DNA of 64,000 nt from Paenibacillus sp. FSL A5-0031 (GCF_001956295.1 NZ_MRTD01000022.1:1-64000), one strand, 5' to 3'; shown: positions 24,273-32,705, counted from the first letter of the stretch. A program made the numbers and translations. Notes: generated by a model not told the origin, from the sequence alone.

Positions 24273-25988
24273 TTATGCGCCGAATTGAGCTTGGTGAAGC
24301 CTGCTGTAAGCACCACGCGCGTCGAGCAATTCATCATGATTGCCTTGCTCGGCAATCCCTTGCTCAGCTACAACTACGATGCGGTCAGCATTCTTGATCG
24401 TAGCAAGACGATGAGCGATAACAAGCGTCGTTCTGCCGCGGGACAGCTCAGCAAGCGCTAGCTGAATCGCCGCTTCCGTCTCGGTATCCAGCGCGGATGT
24501 CGCCTCATCCAAAATAAGGATCGGCGGGTTCTTCAGAAACATTCGTGCAATGGAGAGCCTCTGCTTCTGTCCTCCCGACAGCTTAACCCCTCTCTCGCCT
24601 ATCATTGTATTCAATCCCTCAGGCTGCGATAAGATTAACTCCTCCAGCTGCGCCTGACGAGCGGCTTGCATAATTTCTTCCTCCGACGCTCCGAGCTTGC
24701 CGTAAGCAATATTTTCTCGAATCGATCCATCAAAGAGGAACACATCCTGCTGCACAATCCCAATGTTGGAGCGCAGTGATTCAAGCGTCATATCCCGCAA
24801 ATCAATGTTGTCGATCGTAATCGAGCCTTCTTCGACATCGTAGAAACGCGGAAGCAAGCTGCATAACGTTGTTTTCCCCGCTCCCGATGGCCCTACAAGA
24901 GCTACCGTCTCACCTGCGCGAATCGATAGGCTGAGACCTTGCAGCACCTTATCTTTATTCTCATAACCAAACGTCACTTTGTTAAAGCGAATATCACCTT
25001 TGAGATGGCTTACCACTTGTGCATTCGGCGCATCGGCAATATCTGGTTCCGTTTCGAGCAATTCCAAATAACGTTTGAATCCGGCTATTCCTTTTGGATA
25101 CGTCTCAATGACAGAGTTGATCTGTTTAATCGGACCTAAGAATACGTTCGAGAGCATTACAAATGCGATAAACTCGCCATAGCTCATATCGCCTTGAATA
25201 ACGAACCACGTACCGCATACGAGTACAAACAAAGAAATGAGCTTCATTAGAATAAAGCTGATTGACGAGTTCCATGCCATCACGCGATATGCAATGAGCT
25301 TCGTCAAACGGAAACGACCGTTATTTTCAGCAAAACGTGCCATTTCATGCTTTTCATTTGCAAACGCTTGAACGACACGAATGCCGCTCACGTTATTTTC
25401 AACGCGTGCATTGTAGTCAGCGATATCAGAAAACATCCGATTAAAGGCTGCTGACATTTTACGGCTGAAGTACAGTGACAAATAAATCATAAGCGGTATA
25501 ATAATAAAGGTCATTAACGCAAGCTGATAGTTAATGCTCAGCATAATACCAAACGCACCAGTCAGCGTCATTAAAGCAATAAATAAATCCTCCGGCCCAT
25601 GATGGGCGATCTCTCCAATATCCATCAAGTCATTTGTCATCCGCGATACCAAATGTCCTGTCTTGTTATTGTCGAAGAAACGGAAGCTCAGCTTTTGTAC
25701 ACGATCAAACAGCTGCTTGCGCATATCGGACTCGATGTTGATTCCGAGCTTATGTCCCCAATAGGTAACGACATAATGCAGCGCAGAGCTGAACACATAA
25801 ATGACTAATAGTCCGATACAAGCATACAAAATCCATTTCCAGTTGCCGCTCGGCAAAAGATCATCCACAACCCGGTTAACGGCAAGCGGAAAAGCAAGCT
25901 CAAGCAATGCAGCCAAAATGGCGCATGAAAAATCTAAAATAAACAGCTTCTTGTAGGGCTTGTAATAAGCAAAAAAACGACGCAGCAT
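24273..25988 (-). CDS. ABC exporter, fused permease and ATPase
   Basis: A 571-residue half-transporter of the MsbA/BmrA type. Six membrane segments occupy about 1-310, followed by an ATPase with Walker A GPSGAGKTT, signature LSGGQKQRLSIARM, Walker B ILILDEATSALD and the switch His (VIAHRLATI). It would work as a homodimer to export a drug, lipid or small molecule. Its 3' end lies seven bases from that of the Btr-like gene, in convergent orientation. A good Fur box lies 40 bases before its start, which is unusual for a plain multidrug pump and raises the possibility of siderophore export; this is inference. Confidence 0.92.
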   Translation of the reverse strand: MLRRFFAYYKPYKKLFILDFSCAILAALLELAFPLAVNRVVDDLLPSGNWKWILYACIGLLVIYVFSSALHYVVTYWGHKLGINIESDMRKQLFDRVQKLSFRFFDNNKTGHLVSRMTNDLMDIGEIAHHGPEDLFIALMTLTGAFGIMLSINYQLALMTFIIIPLMIYLSLYFSRKMSAAFNRMFSDIADYNARVENNVSGIRVVQAFANEKHEMARFAENNGRFRLTKLIAYRVMAWNSSISFILMKLISLFVLVCGTWFVIQGDMSYGEFIAFVMLSNVFLGPIKQINSVIETYPKGIAGFKRYLELLETEPDIADAPNAQVVSHLKGDIRFNKVTFGYENKDKVLQGLSLSIRAGETVALVGPSGAGKTTLCSLLPRFYDVEEGSITIDNIDLRDMTLESLRSNIGIVQQDVFLFDGSIRENIAYGKLGASEEEIMQAARQAQLEELILSQPEGLNTMIGERGVKLSGGQKQRLSIARMFLKNPPILILDEATSALDTETEAAIQLALAELSRGRTTLVIAHRLATIKNADRIVVVAEQGIAEQGNHDELLDARGAYSRLHQAQFGA

Positions 25989-26027
25989 ATCCAGCTTCCT
26001 TCCTAATCTATTTTATGACACATTCAA

Positions 26028-26042
26028 TGATAACCATTATCA
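26028..26042. promoter_or_regulatory. Fur box upstream of the ABC exporter
   Basis: TGATAACCATTATCA matches the 7-1-7 Fur consensus at 13 of 14 defined positions. It lies 40 bases from the exporter start and about 200 bases from the divergent Gfo/Idh gene, so the exporter is the likelier target. Confidence 0.85.
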
Positions 26043-26239
26043 TTTGTGGCTAATCTATCGTAGAACAAAAGGGTAAGGGGAGGCAATGGACAAATGTGAT
26101 CATTTTTTTGTACAAAATGAAGCAACATCATCCGGAAAGATGTCATGATTTTGTAGATGTCATGTCCTTTTCTCACCATTTCATGCCTAATACAGCTGTG
26201 CTAAAGTAGAATCACTACAATGAAATGAGGGATATTGAA

Positions 26240-27322
26240 ATGACAAGAACGATCCGAATCGGAATTATTGGAAGCGGCGGTATTGCAAGAGCGCATGCTT
26301 CAGCTTATAAAAAAATGCCTCTTCACGTGGAAATCGTGGCGGTGGCAGACAGCATAGCAGGAAAAGCGCAAGCTTTTATTGATCAAGAGGAACTTGTAAA
26401 CGCCGTTGCTTTTGATGATCATAAGAAATTATTAGAGCTTGACCTAGACGGCGTCAGCATCTGCACACCAAACTTTGCACATTCTGAAACTTCAATAAAC
26501 GCTTTGAATGCAGGCAAGCACGTGCTCGTAGAGAAGCCGATGTCTGTCACACTCCAGCAGTCCATCGATATGGTCGAAGCCGCTGAACGCAGTGGAAAAA
26601 TTTTGACGGTTGGCTTCCAGCCGAGATACGATCCCAATATGTCGTTGATTCAAGAAATTGTTCAATCGGGAAAACTTGGTAACGTTTACTTTGTTGAAAC
26701 AGGCGGCGGCAGACGGCGCGGTATGCCTGGCGGCACTTTTATTTCCAAAGAGCTTGCAGGTGCTGGCGCAATGGCTGATATCGGCTGCTATTCGCTTGAT
26801 ATGGCGCTTAATGCGCTCGGCTACCCTAAGCCGCTTACTGTATCGGCATATACATCAAATCATTTTGGAACAAACCCGAAATACCATCGTGAAGCGGCCA
26901 ACTTTGAAGTTGAGGATTTTGGCGTGGCGATGATCCGTCTTGAGGGCGACATCGTTCTCAATTACAAAATCAGCTGGGCTATGCACATGGATTCATTAGG
27001 TGCGACAATGTTCCTTGGAACTGACGGCGGCCTTAAAGTCACTCCAGCAGGCACAGGCCCTTGGAGCGGTGTTTGGGATGGTAGCGTAGGCAGCATGACG
27101 CTTTATCACGATGTCGTTGATCAGCATATCCATTCGACTATTCCTGTTATCCAACATGGACTAAACTTGTTTGATGAGAAAGTAAGAGACTTTGTTGCAG
27201 CGATCGCAGAAAATCGTCCAGCTCCTATTCCTGGAGCAGAAATTTTGTACAACCAAGCGATTATCGACGGTGTGCTCCGTTCAGCTGCAAGCAAGCGTGA
27301 AGTTACAATAGAGCTGCCTTAA
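26240..27322 (+). CDS. Gfo/Idh/MocA family oxidoreductase
   Basis: A 360-residue NAD(P)-dependent dehydrogenase with Rossmann motif IGIIGSGGIARAH near the N-terminus, EKP at 98-100 and the GAMADIGCYSLDMALNALG helix of the C-terminal domain. The start at 26240 is preferred because GAGGGAT lies upstream; the ATG at 26225 has none. It is a single-gene unit closed by a strong terminator. Upstream, AGATGTCATG occurs twice 17 bases apart (26138-26147 and 26155-26164), a possible regulator site. Substrate unknown. Confidence 0.9.
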   Translation: MTRTIRIGIIGSGGIARAHASAYKKMPLHVEIVAVADSIAGKAQAFIDQEELVNAVAFDDHKKLLELDLDGVSICTPNFAHSETSINALNAGKHVLVEKPMSVTLQQSIDMVEAAERSGKILTVGFQPRYDPNMSLIQEIVQSGKLGNVYFVETGGGRRRGMPGGTFISKELAGAGAMADIGCYSLDMALNALGYPKPLTVSAYTSNHFGTNPKYHREAANFEVEDFGVAMIRLEGDIVLNYKISWAMHMDSLGATMFLGTDGGLKVTPAGTGPWSGVWDGSVGSMTLYHDVVDQHIHSTIPVIQHGLNLFDEKVRDFVAAIAENRPAPIPGAEILYNQAIIDGVLRSAASKREVTIELP

Positions 27323-27335
27323 GCTCATCACACAC

Positions 27336-27375
27336 AAAAAATGGCGGTGCAAGATTACTCTTGCCCGCCATTTTT
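27336..27375 (+). terminator. Strong terminator after the Gfo/Idh gene
   Basis: AAAAATGGCGG (27336-27346) pairs with CCGCCATTTTT (27365-27375), with GCAAG/CTTGC pairing inside the loop. It has T and A tracts on both sides, so it could act in both directions. Confidence 0.88.
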
Positions 27376-27484
27376 GTATTCTTTTCTAAGCTTTCGACCG
27401 CAAGTAGAAAAAAAGAAGCAATCATTTCGGCGGGTATCCTTCCATACATTAATCTATAACCTGTAAGACGGAAAGGAGCCTGCA

Positions 27485-28153
27485 ATGTACAGCAATCAAA
27501 TTTACTATACCGCTATTCCTATTCCCTGCAAAAGCGTGTCCACGATTGAAGTTTTGGGCGAAGGGATCGTTACAGCTGCTCCAGATACAGCCTTGGTTAT
27601 CCTTGGTGCTGTTACCGAAGGCAAGGAGCTGCAAGCGATACAAGCTGAAAATGCACAAGTTACAGCAGATATCATACAATCCCTTCTCGATTTAAGCATC
27701 CCGCGCGAACATATCCAAACGAATGATTATCGTATCGAAATGATGTATGATTTTCCGGACGGAAAGCAAGTCTTTCAAGGCTACAAAGTAACTCATCTCC
27801 TGCAAATCACCATTGATCAAATTGCACTCACTGGAACTGTAGTAGATACCGCCGTTTCTCACGGTGCCAATACAGTCACTTCCATTCAGTTTTCGGTTTC
27901 CGATAGAAAACCGTTGGAAAATGAGGCCTTGTCGCTTGCTGTCCAGAACGCCCGACTGAAAGCTGCTGCTATCGCAAATGCATTAGGAACATCCATTTCT
28001 GCAGTTCCCAGCAAAGTTCAGGAAGTCTCAAATTCATCTGAACCCTTCCCTATCCAGAGAACCTTCCAATCCGATGTTATGGTCACACCAATCGAGCCTG
28101 GACAACTGAAGATTTTTGCGGCTGTTCGTGCATGGTTCGCGCAAATCACATAA
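27485..28153 (+). CDS. SIMPL domain (DUF541) protein
   Basis: A 222-residue protein of the SIMPL/DUF541 family: ISTIEVLGEG-like start, VTAAPDTALVILGAVTEGKELQAIQAEN, REHIQTNDYRIEMMYDFPDGKQVFQGYKV and a closing VTPIEPGQLKIFAAVRAWF. Family members are mostly periplasmic or surface proteins of uncertain role, some linked to oxidative stress and polysaccharide channels. This copy has no signal peptide. AAAGGAG precedes the ATG by six bases. It stands alone between terminators; no function is inferred beyond the family. Confidence 0.88.
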   Translation: MYSNQIYYTAIPIPCKSVSTIEVLGEGIVTAAPDTALVILGAVTEGKELQAIQAENAQVTADIIQSLLDLSIPREHIQTNDYRIEMMYDFPDGKQVFQGYKVTHLLQITIDQIALTGTVVDTAVSHGANTVTSIQFSVSDRKPLENEALSLAVQNARLKAAAIANALGTSISAVPSKVQEVSNSSEPFPIQRTFQSDVMVTPIEPGQLKIFAAVRAWFAQIT

Positions 28154-28159
28154 AAAAAA

Positions 28160-28186
28160 GAAGCCGCTCCATCCCGGAGCGGCTTC
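28160..28186 (-). terminator. Terminator of the small leftward gene, between convergent units
   Basis: GAAGCCGCTCC (28160-28170) pairs with GGAGCGGCTTC (28176-28186). Read leftward eight T follow (28152-28159 are A on the plus strand), which favours termination of the small gene at 28199-28375. Confidence 0.85.
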
Positions 28187-28198
28187 AACCCATTCTAA

Positions 28199-28375
28199 TT
28201 ATACAGATGAAATAATGCCGCGGTTACTATTTTTTGCGAAGTTGATAATGGACTCATATTGCGTTTTAGCAATGCGACGGTCAGACATGGGAAGCTGAGG
28301 ATTTTTGACTATCTCGGCTAGTTTCTTAAGCTCATGCATTTCCTCAGTTGTCACTTTGACCGTTATTTTCCCCAC
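28199..28375 (-). CDS. Small protein of unknown function (58 residues)
   Basis: I do not recognise this protein. The GTG at 28373-28375 is favoured because AAGGAGG lies seven bases upstream, whereas the GTG three codons earlier abuts it. It starts with a short strand-like segment (GKITVKVT), followed by a charged helix (TEEMHELKKLAEIVKN) and a second helix (DRRIAKTQYESIINFAKN). This order loosely resembles ribbon-helix-helix proteins, but the similarity is too thin for a call. A good ribosome site and a strong terminator right after the stop support a real gene. Confidence 0.6.
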   Translation of the reverse strand: MGKITVKVTTEEMHELKKLAEIVKNPQLPMSDRRIAKTQYESIINFAKNSNRGIISSV

Positions 28376-28427
28376 ACGCTCCACCCTCCTTCGATATTTT
28401 TGTAAAAAATCGATTAGTCAAGCAAAA

Positions 28428-28440
28428 ACGCCTTCGGCGT
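28428..28440 (-). terminator. Terminator downstream of the MarR / alarmone synthetase operon
   Basis: ACGCC and GGCGT pair around a TTC loop (GAA when read leftward), with TTTTTGC following. Short but GC-rich, 130 bases beyond the last stop of the operon. Confidence 0.55.
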
Positions 28441-28571
28441 CCTTTAGACGCTGAAGTAGCTTTGACAGTGAAATATAAGATAAGTATGAGAAAATGATAT
28501 ACTTTCTTATATTTAAGCAAAAGGATTATCAGCTATGGTCATTATACGCAAAACTTAAGTAAACTTGCATG

Positions 28572-29129
28572 TTATTTCGGTGGCGTTTGCGGATTTGAAT
28601 CATCTATTTCTTCAGGAAACAAATCAGCAAACTCTTTGTTCTGCTTGCTCTTCAGGTAAGATAAGCCTGCGTAGCCTGCCAGCAATGAACTGCTCACGAC
28701 TGCAAAGTTGTCCGATGTATTGGCCATAGCCAGCGCTGTTTTTGCTAATATGCCTGTTCCGATTGCGATCAGCAAATCGCCGAGAAAGCCGAGATCAAAA
28801 AATATCTTTTTTTTCGCATTGCTATGATCTCTGAAGCCGATGACAAAAATAACAAAATAATAACAGCGCTGAATCCACTTTACTAACCAATTTGAAGAAA
28901 GGGATAATCCTTCTTCATCATATTCTATGACGAGTTTCGGCATTTCGATAATCCCATTTTTCACAAAATGTCCGATGAGGCCGCCTACTAAGCTCATGGA
29001 GATTGATAAGCCAAACACCTGAATAAAGGCTTGAAAGCTTGAAATAACCATCGCCGCATGACCACCTTTCAACAACACTCGTTTGGCAGCACTTTTTGGC
29101 ACTACTCTCACTTTATGTTGCTGATGCAT
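28572..29129 (-). CDS. Membrane protein of unknown function
   Basis: A 185-residue protein I cannot assign with certainty. Hydrophobic segments lie at about 25-55 (VFGLSISMSLVGGLIGHF), 88-100 (CYYFVIFVIGF), 115-135 (FLGDLLIAIGTGILAKTA) and 140-160 (FAVVSSSLLAGYAGLSYL). The ends are polar, with an acidic C-terminus (FPEEIDDSNPQTPPK). The C-terminal half is faintly reminiscent of DUF4257 proteins of Bacillus. It follows the small alarmone synthetase gene after only 12 bases, so the two are cotranscribed and may be functionally linked. The ribosome site before the ATG is weak, consistent with translational coupling. Confidence 0.8.
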   Translation of the reverse strand: MHQQHKVRVVPKSAAKRVLLKGGHAAMVISSFQAFIQVFGLSISMSLVGGLIGHFVKNGIIEMPKLVIEYDEEGLSLSSNWLVKWIQRCYYFVIFVIGFRDHSNAKKKIFFDLGFLGDLLIAIGTGILAKTALAMANTSDNFAVVSSSLLAGYAGLSYLKSKQNKEFADLFPEEIDDSNPQTPPK

Positions 29130-29141
29130 GGTTCACGACTA

Positions 29142-29888
29142 TTATTTTTTGGTTCCATCCTCAAAAAGCTCTAACAGCATGTTTGGAATGGAGCCGCTTT
29201 GATTATTCATGATCAGCCGAAGCATCTCATCGCCCAGATCATCCTCACGCTCTTCTTTAATGGCTGCGATCTCATTATGCAGTCGCTCCATCTTCTGGTC
29301 CAGCGCGGATGCAGAATCTGCTGCTTCTTTTAGTTCATTCAGTAAGCGAGGAGGTATCGCCTGTTTATATTTATAATAGATTTTGTGCTCCAGGCTCGCC
29401 CAGAAATCCATCGCTATCGTTCGAATTTGAACTTCTACACACACATTTTCCACTCGATCCGATATGAACACCGGCACCTCAATGAGCAAATGCAAGCTTT
29501 GGTAGCCGTTTGGCTTCGGATTTTTTATATAGTCTTTAACCTCCAATAAGGTCAAATCACTCTGATTGCTTAACATGTCGCTAATCCGGTAAATATCAGA
29601 AATAAAAGAGCAGGTTATTCGCAGGCCTGCTATATCTTTTATGTGATTCCGAATGCCGTTAAAAGAAAGCTCGCTTTGCTTCCGATATAGCTTTTCGACA
29701 ATGCTTTTAGGCGACTTTAGGCGCGAGCTTGTATGCTCAATCGGATTGTATTCATGCAGTAAATGAAATTCTTCCTTTAATATTTCGACTTTTGTCTCAA
29801 GCTCTTGAATCGCAAATTTGTACATCATTAGAAACCGTGTGATTTGCTGCTTCATGTCTTTCATTTTTTGCATTTGATCCATAACCAT
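29142..29888 (-). CDS. Small alarmone synthetase, GTP pyrophosphokinase family (YjbM/YwaC-like)
   Basis: A RelA/SpoT-type synthetase domain without the hydrolase half or the C-terminal regulatory domains, so it should make (p)ppGpp but not degrade it. Seen motifs: SRLKSPKSIVEKL, DIAGLRITC, DYIKNPKPNGYQSLH, VCVEVQIRTIAMDFWASLEHK, and a C-terminal coiled-coil-like helix (SALDQKMERLHNEIAAIKEE) as in the tetramer-forming enzymes of Bacillus. About 248 residues from the ATG chosen; the frame extends to a TTG at 29909 and the choice is uncertain. It lies in an operon behind a MarR regulator and ahead of a membrane protein gene. Confidence 0.88.
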   Translation of the reverse strand: MVMDQMQKMKDMKQQITRFLMMYKFAIQELETKVEILKEEFHLLHEYNPIEHTSSRLKSPKSIVEKLYRKQSELSFNGIRNHIKDIAGLRITCSFISDIYRISDMLSNQSDLTLLEVKDYIKNPKPNGYQSLHLLIEVPVFISDRVENVCVEVQIRTIAMDFWASLEHKIYYKYKQAIPPRLLNELKEAADSASALDQKMERLHNEIAAIKEEREDDLGDEMLRLIMNNQSGSIPNMLLELFEDGTKK

Positions 29889-29942
29889 ACTTCCGTATTC
29901 CCCTTCCAATTCTTGCTGCTGAAATGTTTCGATTAGATCCCG

Positions 29943-30359
29943 CTAATCATCTAGCGATGTAAATATTCGTCTCAAATGCTCCAAATCCTCTTGCGAGATC
30001 CTCTCACTCATATATCGGATAATAGCATCATCATTTTCATTAAAAGCCTTCACAAATTGTTTGCCTTCATCTGTAATTTCCAAATAAACGACTCGTCTAT
30101 CATCCTCGCTGCGATTTCTGCGAATAAGCCCTCTTTCCACGAGCTTGTCCCCGATGAGCGTAACCCCGCCCGCAGTAACCAAAAGCAATTCAGCTAGGTC
30201 CGTCGACTTCATGGGACTTTGTTTATCTAAATGTTGAAGCATTCTTGTTTGATTAATGGAGAAGCTGCAATCTATTCCTTTATACCATTCGGTTTTTAAT
30301 TTTTTGTAAACAACCTTTAATTGCGGAAACAATTCTTTCCATTCCTCGTAGTTGTTCAT
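29943..30359 (-). CDS. MarR family transcriptional regulator
   Basis: A 138-residue winged-helix regulator. The recognition helix region reads MKSTDLAELLLVTAGGVTLIGDKLVERGLI, followed by the wing RRNRSEDDRRVVYLEITDEG, with dimerisation helices at both ends. The ATG at 30359 follows GAGGTGG. It heads the leftward operon with the small alarmone synthetase and a membrane protein, and diverges from a second MarR gene (30466). It may regulate the alarmone operon, the efflux genes, or both. Confidence 0.88.
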   Translation of the reverse strand: MNNYEEWKELFPQLKVVYKKLKTEWYKGIDCSFSINQTRMLQHLDKQSPMKSTDLAELLLVTAGGVTLIGDKLVERGLIRRNRSEDDRRVVYLEITDEGKQFVKAFNENDDAIIRYMSERISQEDLEHLRRIFTSLDD

Positions 30360-30384
30360 GTTCCACCTCATTTCTGTTGTTTTG

Positions 30385-30414
30385 TTGACTTCCTATCATA
30401 ATAATAACTATAAT
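30385..30414 (+). promoter_or_regulatory. SigA-type promoter of the rightward MarR gene
   Basis: TTGACT (30385-30390) and TATAAT (30409-30414) with an 18-base spacer. The palindrome at 30419-30429 covers the expected start of transcription, the usual geometry for autorepression. Confidence 0.75.
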
Positions 30415-30418
30415 TACG

Positions 30419-30429
30419 TAGGTAACCTA
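30419..30429. promoter_or_regulatory. MarR operator candidate, palindrome TAGGTAACCTA
   Basis: A 5-1-5 perfect palindrome flanked by AATTA-like arms on both sides. A related element, TAGGTTGCCTA, lies at 32691-32701 in front of the MFS pump gene, suggesting that the MarR protein encoded at 30466 controls both. Confidence 0.6.
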
Positions 30430-30465
30430 ATTACTTTATAAAATAAGTTCACCGAGGTGAATCCA

Positions 30466-30930
30466 ATGTCCGCAGATAAATATGAAAATGTGACAGACTT
30501 AATCGATGTTTTCCATAAATTCGCTAAAGCCGACTGGCGGAAAAAAACGATGTGGGGCGGTCTTAAAGCGAGCGAGGTTCGAATGCTCGTATGTGTGAAA
30601 AAAAGCAATGATAAAGGTTCAACAGGAACGACAGTTACAGAAATCAGCAAATTGCTGCAAGTCACCTCTCCAACCGTTACACAGATGCTTAATAGCTTAA
30701 TCGCATCTGGTCATGTGGTTCGTACATCCGATAACATAGATCGAAGAATTACCGAAATAAAATTAACGGAGACTGGCGAAGAAATTGCCCAAAAAGCAAT
30801 AGACCGTTTTATCTCCATGTTCAAAGGCTTGATTGATCATTTAGGCAAGGAGCAAAGTGATCAGCTTGTCGTCATGTTAAACCAAGTATTCCACTATTTG
30901 GACTCTGCCAAAACAAATGATGACTTTTAA
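30466..30930 (+). CDS. MarR family transcriptional regulator
   Basis: A 154-residue winged-helix regulator. The DNA-binding part is TVTEISKLLQVTSPTVTQMLNSLIASGHV followed by a wing with NIDRRITEIKLTETG. The ATG at 30466 is preferred to the GTG at 30457 because GAGGTGA lies six bases upstream. It is convergent with the 14-helix MFS pump gene at 30999-32621. Its own promoter carries a TAGGTAACCTA palindrome, and the pump promoter carries a near match, so it is probably the repressor of the pump. Confidence 0.88.
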   Translation: MSADKYENVTDLIDVFHKFAKADWRKKTMWGGLKASEVRMLVCVKKSNDKGSTGTTVTEISKLLQVTSPTVTQMLNSLIASGHVVRTSDNIDRRITEIKLTETGEEIAQKAIDRFISMFKGLIDHLGKEQSDQLVVMLNQVFHYLDSAKTNDDF

Positions 30931-30937
30931 TAAACAA

Positions 30938-30979
30938 AGGGATTTCACTTCCTGCAAAGCTGCAGGAAGCGAAATCCCT
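30938..30979. terminator. Long hairpin between the convergent MarR and MFS genes
   Basis: AGGGATTTC then CTTCCTGCA pair with TGCAGGAAG then GAAATCCCT, with one mismatch (about 18 bp of stem and a 4-base AAGC loop). There is no clean T-tract on either side, but the position between convergent stops fits a bidirectional terminator. Confidence 0.65.
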
Positions 30980-30998
30980 CCTATAGGAGCCGCTCTTA

Positions 30999-32621
30999 TT
31001 AATTATTAAGAGCAGGCTCTTTTTTCAACTTTTCAGATGGCTCTACAGTAACTGCTTCTTTCTTGTCAGAAGAGCGAAGCGGAATTTCTTTCAAGAAGAA
31101 CACGAGTACAAACGCGACGATCAGCAAGGACATACCGAACAAAAATACAACCGTCAAGGAATCGCTTAGTACCGAGCGAACCATCTCGATGATGTGAGTG
31201 AACAAAGGCTGAATTTGTTCCGGCAGCGTCGCATGAAGCTCCTTCAGCTTCGGTTGATCGAGCAGCATTTGCGGGTTAAGGAAACTAGACAATTTCTCAG
31301 CTGTAGCCGCATCTACTTGACTTAAATCAGGTCCTTGCCCTGCTGCGACAGCATCCTTCAGCTTACTGGTTAAAGTGGAGTTCATAACCGTACCCATCAC
31401 TGCAATACCAATCGTACCGCCCAGGTTACGGAACAACGTAGCTGTTGCTGTAGCCACACCAAGCTGTGAAGGCTCTACTGCATTTTGAACGGTTAATGTA
31501 AATACTGGCATTGAAATACCAAGTCCAATACCAAATACGATCATTGCAGCAACCGCAACGCCAACATTAGTCATGAATGCCATCATAAGCATACCCGCGA
31601 CCATGAATGGCATACCGATAAGGGCGAATCGTTTGTATTTGCCTGATTTGGAAATCCAACGACCAGACATTGCACTTAGGAAAATCATGGCGATCGACAT
31701 CGGCATGTTTACAAAGCCCGAGTTCGTTGGTGAAATACCAAGCACACCCTGCACGAAGAATGGCAGATACATCATCGCACCCATCATGCCGGCATTCATA
31801 AGGAAACCGACGGAGTTGGAGATCGTTACAATGCTGTTTTTAAACATCGACAAAGGCAATACTGGGCTTTTGGCTTGACGTTCTACAAGAATCAATAGAA
31901 CTAATAACACTGCCGCAGAGGCGAACATGCCAATAATTTGTGGCGAGCCCCAGTCATATTTTGTACCTGCCCATGAGAAGCCGAGCAGCAATGCAATAAG
32001 CATTAGTGAAAGCAATAATGAACCCCAATAGTCAATGGATTCCGTTGTTTTACGCGCTGTTTTTGGAAACATGGACCAAATCATACCAAATGCAATTATG
32101 CCAAGCGGTAGGAAAATCCAGAAAATCCACTTCCAAGCGATATGATCGACCATAAAGCCGCCTAATGTTGGCCCAATTACACTTGAGAAGCCGAATATGG
32201 CCATCATTAATCCAGTCCATTTCGCCCGTTCTCTAGGTGCAAACAAATCACCAACCGCCGTAACGGTTGCTGACATCAGAATACCGCCGCCTATACCTTG
32301 AATACCACGATAAGTGATGAGCTGGAATACCGTAGTTGAAGTGCCGCATAAGAAGGCTCCGATTATAAATAACACGATACCGACTAACAAAAACGGCTTC
32401 CTTCCGTAAATATCCGAAAGCTTACCTACAAGTACAGTAGCAATCGTTGATGTGAGCATATAGATGGTAATAACCCATGTGTAATACTCGATGCCACCCA
32501 AAATGGCAATAATGCGCGGCATAGCCGTACTTACGATTGTCTGATTGATAGCTGCGAAAAACATAGCTGCCATCAGAGCAATCATGATTGTTAACTTTTT
32601 CTTCTGACTCAGTTGCTCCAT
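30999..32621 (-). CDS. MFS multidrug efflux transporter, DHA2 (EmrB/QacA) family
   Basis: A 540-residue transporter with about 14 membrane helices. DHA2 marks include AAINQTIVSTAMPRI in helix 1, GKLSDIYGRKPFLLVGI (motif A), RGIQGIGGGILMSATVTAVGD and GPTLGGFMVDH (motif C). The C-terminus ends in a charged tail (KKEAVTVEPSEKLKKEP). The ATG at 32621 has AGGAG ten bases upstream. It should expel hydrophobic or cationic toxic compounds by proton exchange. It is convergent with the MarR gene at 30466, whose putative operator half-sites recur in front of this gene at 32691-32705. Confidence 0.92.
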   Translation of the reverse strand: MEQLSQKKKLTIMIALMAAMFFAAINQTIVSTAMPRIIAILGGIEYYTWVITIYMLTSTIATVLVGKLSDIYGRKPFLLVGIVLFIIGAFLCGTSTTVFQLITYRGIQGIGGGILMSATVTAVGDLFAPRERAKWTGLMMAIFGFSSVIGPTLGGFMVDHIAWKWIFWIFLPLGIIAFGMIWSMFPKTARKTTESIDYWGSLLLSLMLIALLLGFSWAGTKYDWGSPQIIGMFASAAVLLVLLILVERQAKSPVLPLSMFKNSIVTISNSVGFLMNAGMMGAMMYLPFFVQGVLGISPTNSGFVNMPMSIAMIFLSAMSGRWISKSGKYKRFALIGMPFMVAGMLMMAFMTNVGVAVAAMIVFGIGLGISMPVFTLTVQNAVEPSQLGVATATATLFRNLGGTIGIAVMGTVMNSTLTSKLKDAVAAGQGPDLSQVDAATAEKLSSFLNPQMLLDQPKLKELHATLPEQIQPLFTHIIEMVRSVLSDSLTVVFLFGMSLLIVAFVLVFFLKEIPLRSSDKKEAVTVEPSEKLKKEPALNN

Positions 32622-32690
32622 ATGCTCTGCACTCCTAAACATTTTTATTTATTATGGCCTATTGGCCGCCAAACTACTTCGCGAAATAGT

Positions 32691-32705
32691 TAGGTTGCCT
32701 ACCTA
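32691..32705. promoter_or_regulatory. Putative MarR operator in front of the MFS pump
   Basis: TAGGTTGCCTACCTA contains TAGG-TTG-CCTA and also TAGGT-n5-ACCTA. It resembles TAGGTAACCTA at the MarR promoter (30419-30429), and lies 70 bases before the pump start. Confidence 0.5.
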
